Positions 46,680 to 59,550 of a stretch of 64,000 bases of DNA are shown piece after piece. The DNA is from Euonymus europaeus. Its lineage: Eukaryota > Streptophyta > Magnoliopsida > Celastrales > Celastraceae. Position numbers and translations under genes: made by a program. Location of the stretch: the NCBI GenBank assembly GCA_963580455.1, contig OY756960.1, forward strand, positions 22,317,238 through 22,381,237. Reading direction: 5' to 3'. The stretch's first letter is position 1. Every line of letters begins with the position of its first letter. The notes beneath the pieces are model-generated. The model had not been told where the DNA came from and did no database searches. It saw nothing but the letters and a program-made list of their open reading frames with translations.

Positions 46680-47306
46680 TAAACAAACCCATTGAACAGC
46701 TTTTTCCCTTCGCTGCCAAAATCGACATTTCAGCGGCACAGAGAGAGCAACAACGTCAACGTTTGCATTAGATCTAAGAAGTAACCGCGGAAACTTTCGT
46801 CGGAAACAAAGCAATTCGGCAACCAACGGCCCCTAGTCCCACAACGAGTGTAATTCAGATCGAAGCGCGCAAGAGTGTACGTCATCTTTCGATTTTCTAA
46901 TTTTTTATTCTGTGTATCAGACAGTTCATGCTGATGGATTTTGTTTCCTAGTGAAAATTATAAATGTTCTTAGGTTATTAATTAGGTTTTAGATTCTTGG
47001 AAAGCTTGAATCGATGAGAAAATGTGGGGAAAATATTAGGAACGGAGGTTTTTATTACATTTGTCATTTAGTTTTCTATTTACATATGTAGATAAGTGTC
47101 TCCAATAGTCCAACTAATCGAATTCAATAATACAGTTCTGTATACAGGCATTCAGCTCAATTTATATAATTTTCTTAGTATAATTTATTACTTATTCATT
47201 TATCTGTTTATTAATTGTTGTTTTAGCTAGAGAATCTAATGGTATTAGATTCTTGGAGGGTTGATTGTGATAAATTGTGGTGGGGTTGAAAAACGGAGTG
47301 GATCGG
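46680..47306 (+). promoter_or_regulatory. Promoter and 5' leader of the giant coiled-coil gene
   Basis: GC content rises at 46680-46880 with a purine-rich, leader-like stretch, then T-rich intron-like DNA follows to about 47260. A donor-like AGAGT/GTACGTC near 46877 suggests a 5'-UTR intron before the first coding exon at 47307. I could not fix its acceptor. Confidence 0.4.
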
Positions 47307-50300
47307 ATGGACAAGGACAAGAACAAAAGTCGTACCGATATGATCGCCGCCGGCCGGAAGAAGGTACCGTTCTTATCTCATCAGTCACACTGTATACTGA
47401 TGTTGTAGAGTTCTGTGTTTAAACTTCGAAATTTTGTATCCGAGAAAACTATTGCAAGGGGATATGTACTCAGTATATCACTTCACTTATCAGTTCCATT
47501 TTCTTTTACGCTAACAATTTTTTCCCCATTGGGGTTATTTAAACACAGGGAGTAAAGCAACACTAGTCTTCAATGTTAGTTTCCGATCCACTTACCAGAC
47601 GGTTATGGTGGAAGAGGTTTTCTAATTCTGCGTATAAATGTATAATATTATTATGTACTGTCATGAACATTTCCGTTTTTTAGTGAAGAGATGAAAAACA
47701 AAAGGAATGGAATTTGAGTTTTTTTTCTTTCTTTCTTCGTATTCTGCTCCACAAGCACCAAAAATTTTAGAAAAAAAATTCGTGTAGGCAAAATTTTCAA
47801 TTTACTTTTAGTTAAAGTTTCCATCCCCTCCTTAAGATCCAAAAGTTATTATTTTACTGGATAGCCTTACTACCGAGAAGATTTTAATCTGAAACAGAAG
47901 CTCTTAGAACTTAGAAGGATAGCAGAGCACTAAAATCAGAGTGAATTTGGCTTGATTACTGTTTTTAACACTTTTATTTAAAAATATTTTGTCAGCTTCA
48001 ACAATTTCGACAGAAGAAGGATGGTAAAGGCAGTAGCAGCCATGGGAAATCCGCAAAGAAATCTAGTGGGTGTCAGGAATATGATGCCAAGGCACCATCT
48101 GGTACTTCCCAAATGACAGTGTTGTCACAGGTTCCAGAAGCTAATGTTGCTTCTCATGTTGGTTCAAACCTGGATTCTGACAATTCTGAAGCATCACATT
48201 CTTTTCAAAATCCATTAAATCCGGATTCTGGCATTGACACTTTTGAACCACATTTGGTTCCTGTTACCCACGAGATTGGTGTAATTGATACAGTATTGGC
48301 TCATAATTCTGAGATAAATTTGTCGAAGGTTGAGACTGACGAGCATGATGTTGGTTTATCAGTTACAAATGATGTGGAAAGTACTGGGACCTTAGATTCT
48401 GAGGTGGCAGGTTTCATACCTTTGGAAACTTCTGTTATTCATGATTCTGAAAGGGATCCTGTACTTGCTGGCTTTTTGGTAAATGTTGATTCGCCGCCTT
48501 GGACTGCTTCAGTTGATAGTAGTGAGGATATGGCAGCCAGAGTGGAAAAGGAGAGTGAGAACACGGAAGGGCAGGAGTCATTATCTTCAATGAAGGATGA
48601 AACTTGTATCATATTACATCCGGCTGGAGACCAGGTAACAGATGTAGGTTGTGCTCTTCCTCCCTCATACCTGTCTTCAATTTTTATTTGTTTTGGTTTT
48701 ACTAGAGAAATTGGGTTATCATACGGATGACATGATGTGTAATTTGGTGTATAACTAAATTCCCACTTTTTGCTGCGTAGGGGCAATGCAGGAAGCTGAT
48801 GGTTTGGGTTTCAGGCACATTGATGGAAGTGGTGAATTAGAGCTTCAAGATCATGGGAGGCTCACATTGTCAGATTATGGTGGAAGTGCTGAAAGTATTT
48901 CTGCTTCAAAAGGGAATATGGAAGGGGAAAATTCTGAAACAGAGAAAAGCAGGAGGCTAGAGGATGCATGTGCAGCTGATGGTGCAGCCAACAAGCCAGA
49001 TGGGGTTCTTCTTTCCACTGTCAGTCCTCAAGCAGTGAATCAGCCACCAGAAAATTTAGCCGAAGATAAAAAAATATCAGAAACTGTATTTGGTTTTGAT
49101 GAACACCGAAATGGTGGGAGAGAGGTTGATGCAGTGGATGGAATGGTAGGAGAAATGCATGATCAGCGAAATGGGCCCGATGGATCTTATATCGCTGAGG
49201 TTCAAAATTATGAAAGACACTTAGGAATTGAAGTATTTAATCAATCTTGTAGATTGAAGGCTTCTTCTCCTGGAGATGTTTGCTCACTCAGCCTTTCACA
49301 GCTCGCCGAGGTGATAAAAGGTCTTGGTGAGAATGAGTATAGTTTTCTGCTCAAGTCGAGGGAGTCAGTTCTAAATGCAGGGTTGAGGACTGATAGTTTG
49401 ATGGTTACGCAATATGCCTCTCCAGAGTTTGTGGATTTGCTTAAAGAAGAATTGTTTCTCACTCAATTTGCAAAAGATGTGCTGGAAATGCAACTTGCTG
49501 AGCAGTCCATTATGGAAACACAGTTTGATTGCCAGCGTGTTCAGTTAGTTGATGAAATATCGATGCTTCGCAGTTTACTCAATGAAGCACGTGAGAATGG
49601 TGAAAGTCTTGCCAATGACGTTGCACGTCACAGTTCTGAATTCCAGGCTGTTTCTAGTGGGATGGAGGAGCTTCAAAAGCAGTATAATTTACTGAAGGCA
49701 GAGTTTGAGGAGTCTTCTGCTAGAAGACATGAGTTGCAGATTAGTCTGGAAAATTCGCAAGGGGATTTGTCAATTCTCTCAGTGGAGTTAGCTGACTGCA
49801 AAAGTTTGATGGTAAATGTACAGGCTGAAAATGAGAACTTGAACAAGACTCTATCTTTTACAAATGAGGAGAGAATAAAACTTGCGAAGGAAAAAGATAC
49901 TTGTCTCCTTGAAAATGAGAAGCTATTGAAAGAGTTAGCGGACTGCAAGAGTTTGATTGGAGCTTTCCAGGTTGAAAGTTCCAATTTAACTGGGGCGTTT
50001 GCCTCGTTGACAGAGGAGAGAAACAAATTTATGGAGGAAAAACGTTATTGTCTCCTCGAGAATGAGAAGCTATTGACAGAGGTAGCTGACTGCAGGAGTT
50101 TGATTGCATCTCTTCAGGTGGAAAATTCCCACTTAGATGGAACACTTGCCTCAGTGACAGAGGAGAGAAACAAGCTTCGAAAGGAAAAAGAGAATCTCAT
50201 TCATGATAATGAGAAGCTATCAGTGGACTTGTCTGACTTTAAGCATTTGATGGATGCACTGCAGGTGGAAAATGCCAACTTGAATGGGAAGCTTGCTTTG

Positions 50301-53300
50301 ACAACAGAGAAGAGAGAGAAGTTAGCCGAGGAGAATATTCATTTTGTTCATGAGACAGAGAGAACACTAGTCTCTTCTGTATTAGAGAAACCCTCATCTG
50401 ATTGCCTTGCAGGAGGGCCTCCTCCCAAGCTGCCTGAACAGGAAACAAATAATTGTTTTGAGTTTGAAAATTTGAAGAAACACTTGTTTGATGCAGAAAA
50501 AGGGTTGGGAATTATTGAGAAGGCAATTGAAATGTTGCACTCTCATTCAGCATCTTTCCATAGAACTGGTGGCAAAGTGGCTGCACCAGGGGTGTCAAAA
50601 CTGATTAAAGCCTTTGAATCAAAGGTGCATGACGATGATGATGAGGTAGGCGACACAGCTGCTACTGATGATCAATTACCTGCCAATTTAATGACCTCAA
50701 CAAAACAGCAGGCAGAAAACCTTAGAGCAGTGCTTCAGCTGTTGGTTCTGGATGCAGAGCATGCTGATATACTTCTCAAGGGTGAGAAAGAGGGTAGAGA
50801 AACTGCTAATGCGGTATACAAGGAGCTCAAGTTTCAATTTGAAGATTTGAAGGAACACTGTGACAATTTGGAAGCAAGTAACATGGAGACTGATGTTCTA
50901 TATGAAGCATTGAGGCAACATGTTCAAGATGTTGAAAATAAAAACAATGAGCTTCAAGATCTATGTGAAGCTTTGAGGCAACACGATATGAGTCTTATTG
51001 CAGAAGGCAGAAAGCTTGATAAAAATCTTAGTGATTATGAGTCAAGAATTGGAGAATTGCAGACTCACCTGTATGACTTGCAGCGGAGTTCAGATGAGAC
51101 AGCATCTGTGCTACTCAATCAGTTACGAAGTTTAGAGAGGGAAGCAACAGAGATGGCTCAAATGCGTGAGAAAGAACATAGTTCCATTGTTTCTCAGATC
51201 GTTGAAAGTGCTGGCAGACTTGATGAGTCTGCTGGTAAATCTTTCTCCATCTCGACTGTAACAAATAAGGACTTGGATATAACTAGCCTTGTTGCTTCTT
51301 TTGTTAGTACTTCCGTTCAGGTAATTGAGGATATGCAGAGGAAACTTGAAACCACTCGGGCGGACTACGAAGCAATTTGCTGCATGTATGAAGCAGGGAA
51401 TGAGAAGTTCAATATTTTGGTCAGAGAGAATGAATTGGCTGGTGGTACATTGCGTCAAATGTATGGTGACCTCAGGAAACTTGTTATTTCTTCACATAGA
51501 TCTGCTGAAAAGATTCAGATGAATATTCAAAATGAGAAACTGCCTGATCTTATTGATTACAGTTCCTATAAAATCCTCATGGATCAACTGGATAAGTTTC
51601 TGAGTGAGAATCTGCAACTTCAGTCAGTGAACAACAAGCTTAATTCAGAGTTAGTGACCATAACAAAAGATGTTGAGGAATTGAAAGAAAGATGTTTTGA
51701 TTTAAATGCCCTTCAAAAGTTGATTGAAGATGTAGAGAGTGCAGTTGAAATGGAAGCTGCTGAGATTGTTGGGGATAAATCTCCTGTTTTACATCTAGAA
51801 TCTGTCGTATCTTTACTTGTCCAAAGACACAGAGAGGCTCACCACCAGATGAACTCTTCCAGACACATGCTTGGATTGAAGGAGACTGAAATTATGGAAA
51901 TGCAGGAAAAACTACGTCAGTTAGATGCATTAAACCTCCAACATGAAAATGAAATCATGCTTCTCAGGGAAAATTTAAAGCAGGCAGAAGAAGCTCTCGT
52001 AACTGTGCAATCTGACTTGCAGAAAAAGACAAGTGAAGTTGAGCAGTCAGAGCAGCGAGTTTCTTCTTTAAGAGAGAAGCTTAGCATAGCAGTTGCTAAG
52101 GGGAAAGGATTGGTTGTACAGCGCGACAGTCTCAAGCGGTCACTGGCAGATGTATCTAGTGAACTGGAGAGGTGCTCACATGAGTTACAGTTGAAATATG
52201 CTCGAATCCATGAGGCAGAAGCAAAACTTAAAACCTATTCTGAGGCTGGTGAGCGTGTGGAAGCTTTGGAATCTGAACTTTCGTACATTCGCAATTCAGC
52301 TACTGCATTAAGAGAATCGTTTCTTCTCAAAGATTCTGTTCTTCAGAGAGTAGAAGAGATTTTAGAAGACCTTGATCTTCCAGAAAATTTTCATTCAAGA
52401 GATATAATAGAAAAGGTTGATTGGTTGGCAAGGTCAGTTAATGCTAATTCTGTGCCAACGACTGATTGGGATCAGAAGAGTTCTGCCATAGTTTCATTCT
52501 CAGATAATGGTCTTTCTGTCATGGATTCCTGGAAAGACGATGCACATCCTAGTTCAGATTCTGGCGATGATGTGAGGATAAAATATGAAGAGCTACAAAG
52601 TAAGTTCTATGGCCTGGCAGAACAAAATGCGATGCTGGAGCAATCATTGATGGAGAGGAACCACTTGGTGCAGAGATGGGAAGAACTATTGGACAAAATT
52701 AACATGCCTGCACACTTGCGGTCTGTGGAACCAGAAGGTAGGATTGAGTGGCTAGGAAGTGCACTCTCAGATGCAAAACATGATAGAAATTCTCTGCTGC
52801 AGAAGGTTGATGATCTTGAGAGCTACTGCAAATCACTGGCAGCTGATTTGGAGACTTCGGAGAAGAGAACATCCGGCCTTATAGCTGATTTGGAAGATTC
52901 ACAAGTAAGGATATCTTACTTAACTGTGGATTTGGGCAAGTCACGGAGTAGAATTGTTGACCTTGAGGCTGACCACCTAGCAGCTATCCATGAAAGAGAG
53001 AACTTTTTGGAGAGACTGGATATTCTTACTCATAATTCTGAGAAGCTCACAGCAAAGCTAGTCCATTTTGCACTTGAGAAGGAACTTTTACACAATGAAG
53101 TTACCAGTTTGCAGGAGGAATTGGTTCAGAAGCTTGGAAATGAGGAGCGTATGCACAGCCTTGAAAGTGAGATAAGAAGGTTGAAGGATTTGGTTTGTGA
53201 TGCACTGCAGCATGCTGGCATTGAAGTTATTTTTTCAGAAGGAAGCAATCTAGATTGCTTTGAAGGACTTCTGGCAAAGCTCAGAGAGAACTGTAAAAAT

Positions 53301-56300
53301 CTTCCTTCAGCAAATCCTGTGCTTGACGAGGCAGTTCACCTGCCCCTTACCAAGGAATCTGATGGTAATTGGGATGTAGCGAGAACTAAGGATATCAAGG
53401 AGAGCAATGAACCGAATGTAGGATTTCTGAAGCAAGAGCTAGACAAGGCTTTGACTGAATTGAAGTGCATGAAGGAGGAGCGAGATACATGTATTGAGAA
53501 TCAACAATCTTTGACTTTTGAAGCTAAAGCACTCAATAGAAAAGTGGAAGACGTTCTTGAACTACTTAATCAGGAGGAACAGAAGTCTGCTGCTATCCGG
53601 GAGAAGTTGGGTGTTGCTGTTAGAAAGGGGAAATTGTTGGTGCAACAGCGTGATGTTTTGAAACAATCCATTGAAGAGATGAAAGTGGAGATGGAACACT
53701 TGAAGTCTGAGATTGATCGCCGGGAAAATGCTCTTGCGGATTATGAGCAGAAGATCAGGGAATTGTCTGGTTACTCTGAAACGGCAGAGGCCCTTCAATC
53801 TGAGAGTTCACTCCTAAGAAGTCGTTTGACTGAAACTGAGCACTTATTGCAGGAGAAAGTGGAAAATTTAATGTTGATCATGAATATTTTGAGCGAGATT
53901 GATGTTGGTGGTGAAGTTCATTCGAGCAATCCAATTCAGAAGTTGGAGCAGGTTGGGGAACTGTGCCGTCATTTGCATGCTGCTGTGGCTTCTTCTGAGC
54001 AAGAATCTAGGAAATCTAAAAGAGCAGCTGAATTATTGCTTGCTGAGCTTAATGAAATTCAAGAGCGTGATGATACTCTCCAGGAGGAGCTGGAAAAGGT
54101 AGCTAGTGAACTTTCAACACTTTCCAAGGAAAGGGATGAAGCACAAGCTGGCAAACTTGAAGCTCTTTCACGTATTGAAAAGTTATCTCGAGTTCAGTCA
54201 GAGGAAAGAAAGAAGCAGTATTCGGAATTTATAGCGTTAGAATCTGGCTTAACTCAACTTAGGAAGAGCTTCAGTGATACCAATAATCAACTGACTGATA
54301 TTTTCTTCAAGGACTTGGAGTTTTTGCACAATTTGGAGGCTGCTATTGAATCAATTCTGAATCAGTCTGATGCTAATGATTCCATTTCTGTGCCAATATT
54401 TGATGCATTTGATGACATTTCTTACAGCTTTCCGGATTACAAGGTATAGTCCTTATCATTAGTCTCTATCCATATGTTGTTAGTGTTGAAGAATTCAATT
54501 GTTATCATTTATATTTTCTAACCAGCGCATTCTTTTTCAGGAAAACTCTATTTCTGGAGAGTTTTGGTCAGATTCCAATATGTTGGGCCATTTTGATGAG
54601 AATGCTATACTAGAAGTTTGTAATTCAGCTGGGCATCACATGCTGGAATTCATGAAAGATATGCGTGCCCTTCATGTAAAACTACATGAGCACTCAACTT
54701 CGTTGCAAAAACAGGCACGAACTCTTGCTAAAGTTATGGGCATCTTCCTCAGAGAAAGGACTTCTCAGAAAGAGTCTTGCGAAGCTATGAAGAGAGAGAT
54801 TTTGCATATAGATTCAGCAAAAAGAGAAAAAGACAAGGAAATTGTTACTTTGCTCAGAAACATGGCATTGCTTTACGAAGCTTGTATTGGTTCTGTTGCG
54901 AAACTTGAAAATAGACAGGTTGAAGTAATTGGTAACTCATTGGCAGCTGGTGATCTAGGAATGAACTCAAAACCAGTAATATTTACTGATGAAGGACTTT
55001 CTTTGGGTGGACAAACTCATTTCTCATCGGAGGAGCATATCAAGACTATGGCGGATAGATTACGATTGCTTGTGAACGATTTTGCCAGTGTGATAGACAA
55101 TATAATTGCTGATAGCCATAAGGAAACAAAAACTACAATAGCTAATTTGCAGAAAGAGCTTCAGGAGAAGGACATTCAAAAAGAGAGGATTTGCATGGAG
55201 CTGGTCAATCAAATCAAGAACGCTGAAGCTACTGCAAGAGCTTATTCGCTGGATCTTCAATCTTCAAAAGCTCAGGTTCGTGATTTGGAGAAAAGGGTGG
55301 AAGAAATGGGGGAGGAACGAAACTCATTGGAGCAGAGGGTGAAGGAGATGCAAGATGAGCAAGCTGCAATGACAGAGTTGAAGGGCAGGGTCAAGTCGCT
55401 TACTGACATTCTGGCTGCCAAAGAGCAAGGTTTGTTCTGTCGATAAATATATGCCTTTTCAACTTGCTATCATTCTTTCCCTTTGAGTAATCTTTCAATA
55501 CAAAAACGTGTGTTTTGCAGAAATTGAGTCTCTTATGCAAGCACTTGACGAGGAGGAGGTCCAGATGGAAGATTTGACAAAAAAAGTCTTGGAACTGGAA
55601 AAAGTTTTGCAACAAAAAAATGCAGATGTAGAGAACCACGATGCTGCTCGTGGAAAGGTTATGAAAAAGCTTTCTGTCACTGTTAGTAGGTTTGATGAGC
55701 TTCATCATCTGTCAGAAAGCCTTCTTGCTGAAGTTGAAAGGCTTCAATCACAATTGCATGATCGTGATGCTGAGATATCTTTCTTAAGGCAGGAGGTCAC
55801 TAGATGCACCAATGATGTTCTCGTTGCATCTCAGATGAGAGAGGAGAAAATTTCAGATGACATCCATGAGTTTTTTATGTGGTGTGGAAAGTTCGTTTCT
55901 CAAGCTGGGGGGCAAGATATGAATTTTTATGGTGACAAGAGCAACCAGTTACACGAATACAAGGAAGTACTGCAGAAGAAAATGACTTCTATTTTATCAG
56001 AATTGGAGGATTTAAGGGCGGTGGCCCAGAGTCAGGATGCTTTGTTGCAAGTAGAAAAGAGCAAAGTGGTGGAATTAACGCGGAAAGAACAACTCCTTGA
56101 GAAGTCTTTGCGTGAGAAGGAATCCCAAATGAATATGCTTGATGGTGTGGGAGATTCAAGACAGGAAACTGGCATGACCTCTGAAATTTTGGAAGTTGAA
56201 CCTGTGGTTAGTTATTTGATGTTTTGGATTAATGGCAACTGCCTGTTTGAATTTATTCTAATAAAACTCTTTAGTCACAAAATTCTCTTATCAAGATTTT

Positions 56301-56901
56301 ATTTGCACTATTTTAGGATCTGATTTTGTTGGAATTTGCTGCAGATAAACAAGTGGACAGTCAAGGGTCCCTCCACTGCATCTCAAGTTCGCAGTCTGCG
56401 CAAAGGAAACAATGATCAAGCTGCTATTGCTATAGATATGGATCCTGTGGATACTAATAGATTAGACGATGAAGATGATGATAAAGGTAACTCTGTCATG
56501 TCCTTTTTACTTGCCCTGGGTTGATTTATTTTTCTCCATTTTATTTCACGTCATTTAATATTATTGTTGAAATTTCTTTTGATTTTGTTTTCATTTCATC
56601 TCTCTTTGCTATAGTTCATGGTTTCAAGTCACTTACAACATCAAGGATTGTGCCAAGGTTTACAAGGCCTGTGACAGACATGGTCGATGGTTTGTGGTAG
56701 GCATTATTATATCTTTCTTTTTCTCAGTCATGGAGTCATGCCTGACTTATGCATATTTTATTGGGTTTTAAGGTTACCTTACTCAAACACTCTGGCAGGG
56801 TTTCTTGTGATCGGGCGCTAATGCGACAACCTGCCTTACGGCTTGGTATTATGATCTATTGGGCAATATTGCATGCACTTCTTGCAACTTTTATAGTTTG
56901 A
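47307..56901 (+). CDS. Giant coiled-coil, tail-anchored protein (At4g31570-like, TNO1-related), 8 coding exons, 2749 aa
   Basis: Exons: 47307-47363, 47996-48634, 48792-54443, 54541-55429, 55521-56206, 56345-56486, 56615-56696, 56799-56901. All introns are GT-AG and the phases join to 8250 nt. Exon 3 must begin at 48792 (after GCAATGCAG), not at the earlier GTAG, to keep the frame. The N-terminus is basic (MDKDKNKSRTD, then FRQKKDGKGSSSHGKSAKKS), followed by an acidic low-complexity region to about residue 420. Heptad-rich coiled coil then runs almost to the end. It includes four 49-residue tandem repeats and two copies of an REKL..AV.KGK.LV.QRD module. The last 19 residues (LGIMIYWAILHALLATFIV) form a transmembrane tail. 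Arabidopsis At4g31570 and the trans-Golgi SYP41-interacting protein TNO1 share this architecture, so a Golgi/TGN tether is a reasonable inference. Confidence 0.9.
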
Positions 56902-57639
56902 TGAGCGATACTGGTTAGTGAACCTTTCATTTTTGTATGGTGTGGTGTTGAAATCTATTGGATAGATATTATGCCTCACTTGGTTGCTGATGTTATAACT
57001 TATCTGATTGTCTTTGTTCCATTTTTTTTCCTTTTATTTAAACAGTGGACAAACCCACAACTCCGCTACAATGTTATCCCCATTCTAAGTTCTATAAGGT
57101 ATGAACTTCCTCTGGGATGCACAGAGCATATGGTATGATTTAAGAGTCATTTAGCCAATTAGAGTATATAAATAGTCTTTAGTTAATTGTAAATAGCTGG
57201 CTCGGGAATTAAAATATGTTGAACATCGCAAAAATTAATTTTAGATGTGAAACATATTTTGTTTTTCTTTTTGGCTAGTAAATCAAGCAATTATTGATCT
57301 GATGTGAGACAATTGTCACGAGGGTTTTGGAGATATTGGTGCATAGAGTAGAGAATAAGATATACTAAAAATAGAAGGGAGAACCCAAAAGACTGTGATG
57401 GAATTGATAAAGAAGGGCATCAAATCTACGGAGTTAGTTGAGAGTGTAGGTTTAGGTAGGGCTAATGTCTCAGGAGGATCCACCGGGTATCTTCCAATTA
57501 ATTTTCTCTTATGGATTGCATGTGGGAGATCCCGAATGGTATTGGATAAAGGCTTTGATGATGATGGTGACGATGACAACTAGGATGATGGCAAATGAAT
57601 TGTCTCAAGTCATGTTATGAGTGCATTCTTAACTTGACA
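56902..57639 (+). other. Probable spliced 3' UTR of the coiled-coil gene
   Basis: Splice-like signals follow the stop codon. There is a donor CTG/GTTAGT at 56914, an acceptor AACAG with exon start 57046, and a donor AAG/GTATGAAC at 57099. An acceptor CTGCAG before 59092 could close the last intron. These are inferred from consensus only. The frames at 57316-57583 have no family match. Confidence 0.45.
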
Positions 57640-58904
57640 ACATTGATGGTGGAGGAATTGAAAGGGGCCCAGGTTGCTAATTTGATGGCTGGTGGGGACT
57701 TATGTTGGGATAAGGATTTAATTGAGGATATTTTTTGTGAAGAGGATTGTTTGAAGATCTTGAACATTCCTTTGAGTAGAAGGTTACGGAGTGATAGTTG
57801 GTATTGGAGGTGGGATAAAAGTGGGGTTTACAATGTTAAATCTGGTTATAGAAAGCTTATGGAGGAGGTGATGGTTGACCTTCATTTATCCTCTAGCGCT
57901 GTATGGAAGTCGATTTGGGCAATTAAAGTTCCGGCGAAGGTTTTTTTTTTTATGGCGTGCTTGTGGGAATTGTCTACCAACAATTGACAATTTAATTGCA
58001 AAAAAGGTTAATATGGTGAATTTGTGTTCGGTGTGCGGGCTTGCTGAGGAAACTTCTGTTCATTGTTTGGTGACTTGTCACTTCGCTAGGAGTTGTTGGC
58101 TCAAATCTTCTTTGGGTTTCTCTTGGGGTTTGGTGTCTTCCATTCAAGATTGGTTTGCATTAATCTTTTGGTAGTGCCGACTCACAGGTGGTTCAGTGGG
58201 CCATGGTTGCGTGGTGTCTTTGGCGTGCAAGGAATGATCGGCTATGGTCTCATCGCAGCTGGTCCATTTCTCAGGTGTTGGGTACGGCAGCCTCATGTTT
58301 CCAGCAGTGGAGAGATGCTCAGATTAGGGGAGAGGATGACTGCAATGTGGCTGGCGTTATTGGGACAGGTCAGGGGTTGGGTAGGTGGTCTCCTCCGGGG
58401 TCTGGTATGATGAAGTGTAACCTGGACGTGGCTCTTTTTCATGACATTAATAGGTTGGGTTATGGTGGTGTTGTGCGTGATTGCACTGGTGGTTTCGTAG
58501 CTGCTAAGCATGGTCTGATGCAGGGTCCGATGGATCCTTGTCTTGGTAAATCCCTTAGTTTTTGTGAAGGTCTTAGTTGGGTGAAAGGATTACAACTAGA
58601 TAATATTTGTTTTGAATCTGATTCTCAGTTGTTGGTGCAAGCTTTAGAGAAATCTCATAGTGCAGGCTCTTACTTTGGTCTTATTGTGGATGATTGTAGG
58701 GATATTCTGGCTGGTTTCTTAAACTGTAAGGTTAAGTTTCTTCGGCGATCAGCGAATTCTGTTGCTCATAGTTTAGCGAGGGCGGCAGGTTCAAGGACTG
58801 ATTGTGTGGAGTGGCATTTAGTGCCGCCTCCATTTATGGTTGAGAATTTGCTGTTTGATTCTTCTTCTTGAATAAAGACTTATTATTTTCAATAAAAAAA
58901 ATAA
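57640..58904 (+). pseudogene. 5'-truncated LINE (L1-type) 3' end: zf-RVT plus RNase H, with frameshifts
   Basis: The first part (57640-57985) encodes the linker and zinc-binding RVT region: ILNIPLSRRLRSDSWYWRWD, then SGVYNVKSGYRKL and WKSIWAIKVPAKVFFF. After a frameshift in the T-run near 57945 the next frame gives RACGNCLPTIDNL and CSVCGLAEETSVHCLVTC (zf-RVT cysteines). A second shift near 58170 leads to the C-terminal frame to 58871: WAMVAWCLWRARNDRLW, KCNLDVALFHDI, GYGGVVRDCTGGFVAA, FESDSQLLVQAL and FLRRSANSVAHSLARAAG, an RVT_3/RNase H domain. An AATAAAGACTTATTATTTTC plus poly-A end closes it near 58904. Reverse transcriptase and endonuclease are absent. It is a dead insertion. Confidence 0.85.
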
Positions 58905-59550
58905 CTTTTTTTTTGTTTCTAATATTTTAAGTAGACGTTGAAAAATCAATTCAGCAATTCATTTGTCACCTGGTTGATCATTTCTTTTCAAGTATTGATG
59001 GTTGCAAATAACTAAGTACCTCTGCTCTACATATAGAACTTGGCTCAGTAGTTTTCTTTTGCTGATGCTCCATTACTTTCTTGATCTGCAGGTTCCCCGT
59101 TGATTAGAGGGTTAGATCTTGTTGGGGTATAGCTGTCCGTCAATGGTATCATCGAATTTCTTTCTGTGTGTGTATGTGGTGAGAATGATTTTTTATTACC
59201 AGGCATCTGTGGTTTTCTCTCTTTTTAATTTTGTAAATCTCAGATTGCTTGGTGGAATCGAATAAGGATAAAAATCCTAGATACTGCCACATAGGATGTG
59301 AATTCTTAATATGTTACAACAATTTTTTAAATCCCAAAGGAGGCAGTTATGCAGCACTTTGTATGTTATTTTTCCTTTTCAGTTTGTACATATTTTGAAT
59401 CTGGTTAGCCATAGGCAACTTTTAACTTTATGTACTCTAGATTGTGTACATAAGTCTTAACTTTTGCTTCGATGGCTGGCCTCACGGATTGTCTCAGTTA
59501 TTAATTGATCATATTTCACAAGGTCAACCTATATGCTCATCTACTGAATT
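58905..59550. other. Region between the LINE fragment and the oxidase pseudogene
   Basis: This probably includes the last 3'-UTR exon of the coiled-coil gene starting at 59092 (after CTGCAG). There is no coding frame with family resemblance; the forward frame at 59444-59737 is the antisense of the oxidase pseudogene. Confidence 0.35.

Noticed and set aside
48113..48730. 205-aa frame read as a separate gene upstream of the giant coiled-coil frame
   Set aside because: It is exon 2 of the same gene: a GT donor at 48635 and an AG acceptor before 48792 join it in frame to the long exon, and exon 1 (47307-47363) joins it at the other side.
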